A stretch of DNA of 64,000 nt from Bimuria novae-zelandiae CBS 107.79 (lineage: Eukaryota > Ascomycota > Dothideomycetes > Pleosporales > Didymosphaeriaceae), in assembly GCA_010015655.1 (NCBI GenBank), contig ML976664.1, positions 881,313 to 945,312 of the forward strand, written 5' to 3'. The position numbers and the translations under genes are program-made. Positions 56,321 to 64,000 of this stretch are shown here, in pieces. The stretch's first letter is position 1. Each line of letters opens with the position of its first letter. Below the pieces are notes generated by a model. The model saw only the letters and a program-made list of their open reading frames with translations. It made no database searches and was not told the DNA's origin.

Positions 56321-56630
56321 TTTGCTTTGTGATTCGGGTCGATGGCGGGCTCCTGAAACAGTGTGGCCGCCGACCCAAAATTCTCACCTCGCGAAAGCGC
56401 CGTACTACGCCACGCTACTCCCAATTCGGTCGTGAGGCAGGCGCGTCCCAGCTTCCACGCGCGTCTTCTTCGCCCTCCTCCACTGACTCAGGCTCTCTCC
56501 TCGACGCTCTTTCGACTATCACGACCACATTGCTCGCTTTGCCCGGCCCTTTTCCACCAGACATGCTGATATAGCAGACGATCTCCTCGCAGCTATTGTT
56601 TAGGCTCCGACAACCCACCGACTCGTCGAG
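56321..56630. promoter_or_regulatory. Divergent promoter TMA16/EXO1
   Basis: 310 bp between start codons, GC-rich with CCTCC and CTC words. No defined damage-response or cell-cycle box seen (no clean ACGCGT). Confidence 0.45.
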
Positions 56631-58915
56631 ATGGGCATCTCCGGTGAGTTTGCACAGCTACAAGTATCTCGAAGCTACTTACCGACGATGTACAGGTCTC
56701 TTGCCGCTTCTAAAGTCTGTACAGAAGCCCTGCAGCCTGAAGAAGTTTGCTGGGCAGACCATTGGTGTGGACGCCTACGGATGGCTGCACCGCGGCACCG
56801 CTGCGTGCGCCATTGAACTGGCCCAAGGGAAACCGACAAGAAAGTGAGCCAATTGCGCGCCATTATGGAGACCGGTCACTCACATGTTATAGATATGTCG
56901 ACTTTGCTATGAACCGCGTCCGCATGCTCGTCCATTTCGGCATCACCCCGTACCTTGTTTTCGACGGCGACTACCTCCCCAGCAAAGCCGGCACGGAGAA
57001 TGAGCGGCAAGAGAAGCGGCAAGAGAGCAAGAGGCTCGGGCTGGAGCTGCTCAAGGTCGGAAAAACCTCACAAGCTCACCTCGAATTGCAAAAGTCCGTG
57101 GATGTGACGCCGGAAATGGCGCGCATGTTGATTGAAGAGCTGAGGCACCACAACATCGATTATGTCGTGGCGCCGTATGAAGCCGACTCCCAATTAGCCT
57201 ATCTGGAACGCAAGGGGATCATCGATGGTATCCTGTCCGAGGATTCGGATCTGCTAGTCTTTGGCGCCAAATGCCTCATTACCAAGCTCGACAAGTATGG
57301 CGAGTGTGTCGAGGTAAACCGAAACCTCTTCACCGCCTGCAGGGAGGTCAGCCTCGCAGGCTGGAGCGATGCCGACTTTAGGCGCATGGCCATCTTGAGT
57401 GGTTGCGACTACCTCCCCAGCATTGGCGGCATGGGCCTCAAGACCGCGTACCGTATGTTGCGGAAGCACAAAACCGTCGAACGACTTGTCAAGGCGGTGC
57501 AATTTGACGGAAAGTTTAAAGTACCCCGTGGCTATCTTGAGAGCTTCTATCAGGCCGAGAACACGTTCCTCTACCCATGGGTGTACTGTCCGACTTCCAG
57601 GCAACTTGTTCACCTTACTCCTCCCGGCTCCGAGATCGACATCGCGCAAATGACATACATTGGCGCCGAAGTTCCTTGCCACATAGCTTATGGTGTTGCG
57701 CGAGGGGAGCTGCACCCACACACGAAACAGCCCCTTGTATTTCGAGCACACGAGAAGCCGACCGGCAAACCTTTGCGTTCGGCGCGCGGGATATCGTCCA
57801 CTTCTGTGACCTGCACGAACAAGGAAGGCAGACCAATCACGTCGTTCTTCACACCGAAGCGAATGCCTTTAGCAGAGCTAGACATTAACCTCTTCACGCC
57901 CTCTCCTGGCCAGCAAGTACTTCTCGAGCAGCATCGAATCTCCCAGGGTTGGGCAGCGGTCCTGGCACCCCAAACCAGCCAGCGACAGCCGACCCCACGA
58001 GCCCATACCGCGCCTCAGCCAGCTCGACGTATATCACCGAGACCATCGCTCCTGAGGCAGACAGCCCCAAACCCTTCCAAGAGACAGCGTTTGTGCTCAG
58101 ATCCAGAGGGCGCCACCCCCGCAACCGAGGAGGGGGAGACGCGAAGCCGTTTCTTCCCGTCTTCGACCGCTGAACCAAGCCCGTCGCTACGCGTTACTAA
58201 GAAGTCGCGGAGGAAGTCCAGCCTCAACTTTGAGCTGCACTCCGATGACTCCATTGCGGAAGCCATGGCCGCCATGGCCGATCCGGAGGGATCCGCTCCG
58301 TCGCCTAGGAAGAAACTAAAGGTGTTCAAGGACAGCTTCTTCTCTACCGTAGCTACGAGTGATTCGCAGTCCACTGTAATGTCAAGCTCTACAATGGCCA
58401 CTTCGCAGGCAAGTCAAGGCTTTGGCACCCTCACACCCACAACTTCCTTCGGTAGCCCTGAGCCGGAGTCTATCTTCACTGCGCCACTCTCCAGACAGTT
58501 CCAGGAGCTCCGTTCCAAGTTCTCGTTCGGTGCAACTGGTTCCTCTGCAATGACCACGCCGTATTCATCCAGGCCAGCATCTGCTCGACATTCTCTGGCG
58601 TCTAACCTTACTTCTGCCCGACAAGCCGCGCACCAAAATGAGACACCCACGCACAGTGCTGCGAACGGTGCCTCGCTCAGGGACCTCGAAGACGAGATAT
58701 TGATCGAGGCGACCACTCATACAGTCAACGATACGGAGGTTGAGGTACCAGCGAGCGACACCGAGGATCCTCCAACTAGGCCTGCCACACCATTCGGACA
58801 GCTGGAAGTCAACGGTAGCGAAGAGCTGCTAATTCCCGAGTCGAGCGATGTGGAGAGCCCCTGTTCGGCCCGCAAGCCTCTACTTAGTCTCGGAAGATTC
58901 GCGTTCAGCGGATGA
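56631..58915 (+). CDS. EXO1: Exonuclease 1 (XPG/Rad2 family)
   Basis: 5'-3' exonuclease and flap nuclease acting in mismatch repair, resection and meiosis. Exons 56631-56643 (13 nt), 56696-56843 and 56893-58915 give 727 residues. The start MGISG joins LLPLLKSVQKP, the conserved Exo1 N-terminus. Metal-binding residues are present: Asp30 (VDAYGWLHRG), Asp78 (VFDGDYLP), the Glu pair in APYEADSQLAYLE, the Asp pair in SEDSDLLVFG and Asp in SGCDYLPSIGGMGLKTA (helix-hairpin-helix). Numbering equals the human enzyme over the first 80 residues. The region after about 350 is disordered and Ser/Thr/Pro-rich, with a GRPITSFF motif near 370 that resembles a PCNA-binding box without the Gln. A catalytically complete enzyme. 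Confidence 0.96.
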
Positions 58916-59580
58916 TTTCTTACGATATTTACTTCATGATTATTGATTGATACCCTGCATCGTTACCAAGCGAGCGCGCTTTCGGTTCGGACACTTGCAC
59001 ATGATGTACATTTGGGCGATTTGCATATTCGCTAGGATTAAGGACCGGCATGAGCATCAGAGCGTCGAGTTAGCGTTGTTGCGTCTACATTATTGCTGCA
59101 TAGTTAAGATACCCACATTAATGATGATCTCTCTCTCTCGTAGCCTGCACCACGTTTGCGCGTCCTCTCAATGTGTCTCAGCCCCAGCCCTACAACAGGA
59201 CACGCAATCCAGTGTCACGTCTGCATTCCTACCTCCAGACGTCCGGGGCACTTCTGAGACCCTGAAGACCGCCTGTCTGCTTTGTGGCGCGCAGCGCAGC
59301 ACAGAGGCAACCACCGTCTCTCGCGACGCGTGACGGCCGCTGCTTCACAGCCGTCCAAACAAAGACGGCCAGCGACTCTGGGTGCAAAGTTCACGACTTT
59401 GATGGCTGCTTCTTTGTCTGATCACTGGACCTTCCGCATGCGGTGTGCGATAACACCCTGTAGTATTTAACGAGGAATGCATGGGCGAGATGAAAGCGCG
59501 GGTTCGTCACGTGGTCAATCCAGTTTACGCTAACGGCTACTTTTAACAACAATATCCATATTTTAAAAGGCCACAGAAAA
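58916..59580. other. Intergenic region after EXO1
   Basis: 665 bp. It holds the EXO1 3' end and an upstream region for the candidate gene at 59581. No other feature. Confidence 0.45.
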
Positions 59581-60213
59581 ATGTCACCGGAGCGGAAAAC
59601 ACCCGCGAGACAGGGTGGACGGAGAAGTCCTAGAAGTAAGGGACAGGTCGTAGGCACTTCCTCTCTCTCTCTGCATCAATGCGCTAACTGGAGAAAGGGG
59701 TCATAGAAACCAAGTGGTTTCTACAACGAAACAGCGTTAGCAAGACGCGCTGAGCCGTCGCCGTCCCCACCGACACCTAATATTAAAATTAAAAAGGTTC
59801 CAACGAAGAAGACGGCGAAGAAGGCGGTTGGGCGCATTACGAAGAAAGCGGCCGTGAAGAATACCGCGAAGACAGCGCAATCCGTGAAGACTCAGGGTAT
59901 CAAGTCGAGCCATCCTATTAAGCAAAGCACCCTGTTCGGAAGAAGTCTTCAAACCATTGGCAGGTCAGTCAGTCATTTCGTGTTTAGTCCTGGTGTTGGA
60001 GGTGGGATGTTAGATGGGTACGAGAATATATCTCATAGTCCGCAGGCTGATCGATGCAGCTGAAGTAAGCCGCCCGAGTCGATGTGCCAGCCTCCCAGCT
60101 CCGGGAATTTCTTCAAAAGGAAGAGGTCGGTGGGGAGACCGAGGGGGAGTTTTGATTATATTCGACAGTGGGAGCGAAATGATTCAAGAATGGCAGCGGT
60201 GGGATTGGTATAA
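59581..60213 (+). CDS. Candidate small basic protein with AT-hook-like motif
   Basis: Not recognised as a known family. Proposed exons 59581-59646, 59707-59963 and 60120-60213 give 138 residues and join in phase; exon 2 may instead run to 60017 (156 residues). The ATG sits in a good context (AAAAATG). Intron 1 (60 nt) has a CGCTAACT branch site 20 nt before its acceptor. The N-terminus is basic (MSPERKTPARQGGRR). Exon 2 opens KPSGFYNETALARR, then a Pro/Ser linker and a Lys/Thr/Ala-rich run (KKVPTKKTAKKAVGR, KKAAVKNTAKTAQ), then IKQSTLFGRSLQTIG. Exon 3 contains KRSVGRPRGSFDYIRQWERN, with an AT-hook core GRPRG. This suggests a nuclear DNA-binding role, as inference only. Splice choices are by hand. 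Confidence 0.5.
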
Positions 60214-61125
60214 AGAGAACGTGTTGGTGATGCTGGTAATGACTTTAGTGTGGATGATTGTATGTTGTTCTATGGTCTTGAGGAAGCTTGTACGATATGA
60301 TTGTAGAATGTAATGTACTTGTGCTTTTGTGTCAAGACCCCAGAGGCAGAGACGGTACTAACAGCGCTCGATGCATTAGCGGCCATCTAGCCAAATTGCG
60401 GTTAGTAGCTAGTTCGGCTAGTATGTTCTTCCCGATATGGGTGGCTAACTGAGAAGTCGTAGACCGCAGAAAGTTGGCCGATGTTGGAAAGAGGGCCGGG
60501 GGTTAAGCTTCTCTTCCAGGGTTATCAACGAGTTTGACAGATCATGCGATACACAGGAAACATGGGATGCCCATGAGTTACGACATGCGGGGGACGATAC
60601 ATGGCAGGAATGGTGAAAATCTCATGAAGAATGTTGCTGTGTATATAGTATTCCTGCAAAAGCTGTGTATATAAGGACTTAGCGAAGATTGTGATGTACC
60701 AGGAGACATATGCAACTCTTGCGAGGATAAAAATCACAATCCGCGCGCCTCTCATCTTAAAGCCTTACTAGAAAGTCACTAGTTCTCACGGGTCCACGTT
60801 TAGCGTAGTCAACAACGCGGTCTCTGGCGGGGCATCGACCAAATGTCCGCGCCCAGCCTTTGTGCCAACGGATTACACGCAGGCTTCTTGTGATACCACA
60901 ACAGACGCCCTTCTGTCACATCTTATCCTACTGCCTGAAGAGACATTAGGAACTCCTATCAGCGAGATTATACGGTGTAATCAAACTCGCAACGCTAACG
61001 CTGCTGGCTTAGCCTAGAGCTGCGTCTTCCTAAGACAATGTGAACCTTCCATAAACAAGGAATGTTTCTTCAAAAGTTTCTAGATCCCTCTCATCTTTCG
61101 TACTGTTCCAGGTGCAGTTGTTGTC
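60214..61125. other. Intergenic region
   Basis: 912 bp with no supported gene. It contains the candidate gene's 3' end and the upstream region of the acyltransferase pseudogene. Confidence 0.45.
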
Positions 61126-62751
61126 ATGATGGCGTCTCTTTTCGGCTGGTGGAAGGGAAGGCAGGTGCAGCCGGAACGCGTCCCCACGGACACAGTGATC
61201 CCATTTTACTTTCTCGACGGCAACAGCATATTTACAAATATCATAATGGATCTGTCGCTGCAGTTTGATCAGGTTCTCGATGTGGAGAAGCTTGTGCGTG
61301 CGCTGGAGCAGCTGCTCGAGAAACCTGGGTGGAGAAAGTTGAGGGCGAGATTGCGACGTAGCGTACGTGATAAGGATCCGTCAAATACGAATACAATCCA
61401 GGAGAATGAAAGAGGCAGCGACGAGAGATTGCACTCAATTCATGTTGGATAGTCCACTGACCGTACTGTAGAAATCAGGGAAATGCGATTATCACGTGCC
61501 CGCAGTATACACCCCAGAGCGTCCTGCCATTAGCTTCTCGCACACGAAATACGACATAGCCCTCCGGGAGTACCCGATAGGCTCGACTATACCGTGCCCA
61601 AACGACACCATCCAAGTCTCTGGAGACACAAAAGCGTACCGGCCGCTCTTTCTGCCGCCTGACAGTCCTACAAAAGTAGAAGACTGGCTCTGCACTGATC
61701 GCCCGCAGATAGTCCTGCACATCGTGTCCTTTACAGATATCACACTTATTAAAGTGACATGGCTGCACTCGTGCATGGACGCCATGAGCTTGCACCTGCT
61801 CTTTACTGCGTGGACAGCCATGCTCTCCGGGCGCGAAGAAGACGTACCCGAAACCTGCGGCGAGCTCGAAGACCCCTTAGCCACCCTCGGAGCACCCTCC
61901 ACTACCATCCAAGAAGAAGAGTTCCTCCTCACCGGAAAACACGTAACCGGCCTATCCTTCATCCACTTCGTCCTCGCCCTCCTCTGGGACCTACTCCTCC
62001 ACCGCCGCGAAGAAATCCACTACTTGATCCTCCCCGCTCCCTTCATTTCCACACTCCAATCCTCAGTCTTCGTCTCTCTGCCCACACTCCCACCACTCCT
62101 CCCCACCCCCAACACCGCAGACCCCACAAAGCCGTTCCTCTCCCCGGCGACATCCTCTGCGCCTTCTGGACCCGCCTAACCACTTCCTCGCTGCCCTCCA
62201 CGCCTCGCGCCTCCCGCACGCGCCTCATACAAATCCTCAACGTCTTCAACATGCGCGCGCTCCTCACGGGCACCACACCACCGCTCCTCCCGAAATGAAA
62301 GGTGTACCTCGCAAACTGCAAAACCACGATCCAAATCTTCGTCCCGCTCGGGGAGCTTCTCGACTTCCCTCTCGGCCACCTCGCGGCCCGGCTACGCACC
62401 GATATCGTCGCGCAGACGACGCGGGGCCAGGTCGAGGTGCGGTGGAAAGAGCACAGAGAGGAGGAGGCACGGAGCGGGATGCCTCCACTGTACGGGCAGG
62501 GGGATATGCCGTTGAGTCCGTTTACGAACTGGGTGCAGGCGCGCGTGTTTGATGTGGATTTTAGCGCGGCGGTTGTTATGGGTAGAGGCGATGCGACGGT
62601 GAGGGGGATGCCGCTGCGCATGTCGGGGAACCTCACGGGGCGAGATGGGCGGGGGAATTGGTGGGTCGGCGGGATACTCACTTCAGAGACGTGGGCGAAT
62701 ACCAGGGCGGCGGTGGACAAGCTTAACAGCGAGGACGCTGTGGTGTGGTGA
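61126..62751 (+). pseudogene. BAHD-type acyltransferase, frameshifted and with premature stop
   Basis: Remnant of a fungal transferase of the BAHD/PF02458 type, which move acyl groups from CoA thioesters to small molecules. Exon 1 (61126-61362) starts MMASLFGWWKG; a 109-nt intron joins in phase to exon 2 at 61472. The active-site HxxxD is intact as HSCMD in IKVTWLHSCMDAMSLHLLF. The frame then shifts around the C-run at 62142-62145: the open frame ends at 62179 while GDILCAFWTRLTTSSLP and LIQILNVFNMRALL continue in the -1 frame. That frame meets a TGA at 62296-62298, after which VYLANCKTTIQIFVPLGELLDFPLG continues in the same frame to 62751. I found no GT-AG intron that repairs both lesions while keeping conserved text. 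Either a recent pseudogene or sequence errors. Confidence 0.72.
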
Positions 62752-63016
62752 TAATGATATGGGGGCAAGGCACGGCAAGTATATAAGATACATGATGACA
62801 TTTCCCAATACTTTTGTTAAGGGAGACGAGACGAGGTACAGGGCAAGAGCCAACGAAGCGAATAATTAAATAAAGCACGTAATGGCGTCTATGAGCAAGG
62901 ACCGACGAGAAGTAGAAGCGGTAGGAGATACAGTGTTTTTGCTGTGATGTACGACGCCTGCCATCATGCAATCCCTTGCCGTCAGTCGTAGCATTTTCAC
63001 CTTGTATCCCATTTCA

Positions 63017-64000
63017 CTACTTGGAAGTAGTGATCTCGTCTAGCCGAAAAGCCTTCCCAACTGGTCAAAGTCAGTAAAGATAAAAGGTGTTGGGCAGAAT
63101 ATCAGCTCACCATCCCCCTCCTCACGGGATTCGCTTTGTATGGCGTGCTAGATGGCAGCGGTGTAGTATTTTCGTATCCACCCTTCGTGCTAGTTGTGAA
63201 AGTCGTAGGGACACTAGAGTATGTGGTTGCTTTTTCCACCTCCGAGGAGAAGAATGTGCCATCGGTGTTAGTATTGGTAAGGGACTCGGAAGGTAAGAAC
63301 GAAGTCCACGTAGCATCGGTGTTGGTAGGCGTGAAGCTGAGAGTGGGAATGGAGATGCTGGACGTCGTTTCAGTGGTTGAAGAGAGGGAAGTGCTCGAGG
63401 ACGTAGTAGTTCCCGTAGACACTGACTCAGTGGAGGAGCTGGATAGGGAGGTTGATGACGACGAAATTGAGCTCGAGCTGACTGAGCTAGATGAAGACGA
63501 AGACTGAGTGGATGCGCTGGCGGAGCCGGTGGATGGGATTTCGGACGTCGTAGATGATGCGCTAGAAGAGGCTGATGATGACTTGGTAGTGGAACTGGCC
63601 GATATAGAGTCTGTTGACGTTGAAGACACGCTTGAGGATGAAGACGACGTGCTAAGGCTTGATGGAGTCAGCGACGCTGTTGTTGAAGGAGCCGAAGTAG
63701 CCGTCGTATCAAAAGAAATTGTTGGCGCTGTCCCTGTCGCAGATCCAGAGGTCGAGGTTGATGAAGAGATTACTGGCGCTGTCCCTGTCGCAGATCCGGA
63801 GGTTGAAGTTGACGAAGAGATCACGGGCGCTGTCCCTGTTGTGGATCCAGAGATCGAAGTTGACGAAGAGATCACGGGCGCTGTCCCTGTTGTAGATCCG
63901 GTGATCGAAGTTGACGAAGAGATTACTGGCGCAGTCCCTGTCGCAGATTCGGAGGTTGAAGTTGACGAAGAGATCACGGGCGCTGTCCCTGTTGTGGATC
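63017..64000 (-). CDS. Ser/Thr-rich repeat protein, C-terminal part (cut by window edge)
   Basis: Mucin-like protein, probably extracellular or cell-wall associated and heavily O-mannosylated, by composition only. The visible coding part is 63111-64000 plus a proposed last exon 63017-63052 after a 58-nt intron with a TACTGAC branch site, ending FRLDEITTSK; without splicing the frame ends at 63102. The right part is an array of 17-residue units (ISSSTSTSGSATGTAPV). Left of it is Ser/Thr-only low complexity, then a less repetitive end with TLSFTPTNTDATWTSFLPS and TYSSVPTTFTTSTKGGYENTT. No GPI signal or membrane helix is visible at this end. The N-terminus lies beyond 64000, so the domain that names it is unseen. 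Confidence 0.7.
63718..64000. repeat. 51-bp tandem array in the Ser/Thr-rich gene
   Basis: Units at 63718-63768, 63769-63819, 63820-63870, 63871-63921, 63922-63972 and a partial one from 63973. Each begins ATTACTGGCGC or ATCACGGGCGC and encodes 17 residues on the minus strand. The copies differ by a few substitutions, and the array runs past the window edge. Confidence 0.92.

Noticed and set aside
61126..62751. Rescue of the acyltransferase frame by an intron
   Set aside because: Candidate GT donors before 62142 are all phase 0 and give the wrong frame; a phase-compatible intron over the TGA would delete the conserved NVFNMRALL block.

Overview
The window is nuclear DNA of a filamentous ascomycete (Pezizomycotina; Dothideomycetes is my best guess, from overall protein character only). 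Evidence: closely packed genes on both strands, many short spliceosomal introns (mostly 45-60 nt, with CTAAC/CTAAT-like branch sites and GT-AG ends), a fungal GUP1, a fungal SKT5/CHS4 chitin synthase activator, an HPC2-type histone regulator, and fungal-type transferases and kinases. I found no rRNA, tRNA, CRISPR array, insertion sequence or intact transposon. All exon structures below were derived by hand from reading frames and splice signals.

Layout. 0-10.6 kb: ARP4 (minus, cut by the left edge), GUP1, proteasome beta-2 PUP1 (minus), the nucleoporin NUP159, and the meiotic factor HOP2 (minus). 11-22.5 kb: chitin synthase regulator CHS4/SKT5 (minus), histone chaperone ASF1 (minus), vacuolar permease ATG22 (minus), Mediator MED14. 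22.5-29 kb is looser: a 2.9-kb gene-free stretch, a patatin-like phospholipase with a C-terminal zinc finger, and a multipass membrane protein whose 5' exon does not join in frame. 29-41 kb: a GH47 alpha-mannosidase (minus), chaperonin CCT6 (minus), box C/D snoRNP protein NOP56, and an HPC2-domain protein. 42-50 kb: an uncharacterised acidic protein, CBP6 (minus), BSD2, TAF5 (minus) and a weak small ORF. 51-59 kb: an APH-fold kinase with altered catalytic residues (minus), tRNA-modification factor TAN1 (minus), TMA16 (minus) and EXO1. 59.5-64 kb: a candidate small basic AT-hook-like gene, a BAHD-type acyltransferase broken by a frameshift and a stop, and the end of a Ser/Thr-rich repeat protein (minus).

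The genes do not form a pathway cluster. Most are single-copy housekeeping genes. Several are head-to-head pairs with short shared promoters (ARP4/GUP1, PUP1/NUP159, ATG22/MED14, CCT6/NOP56, CBP6/BSD2, TMA16/EXO1). Accessory or fast-changing content is concentrated at 22.5-29 kb, 49-53 kb and 59-64 kb. I did not find a clear new multi-gene system. The best leads are the candidate spliced basic gene at 59.6-60.2 kb, the altered APH kinase, the patatin-zinc finger protein, three GC-AG introns, and very small exons in HOP2, CHS4, CBP6 and EXO1.
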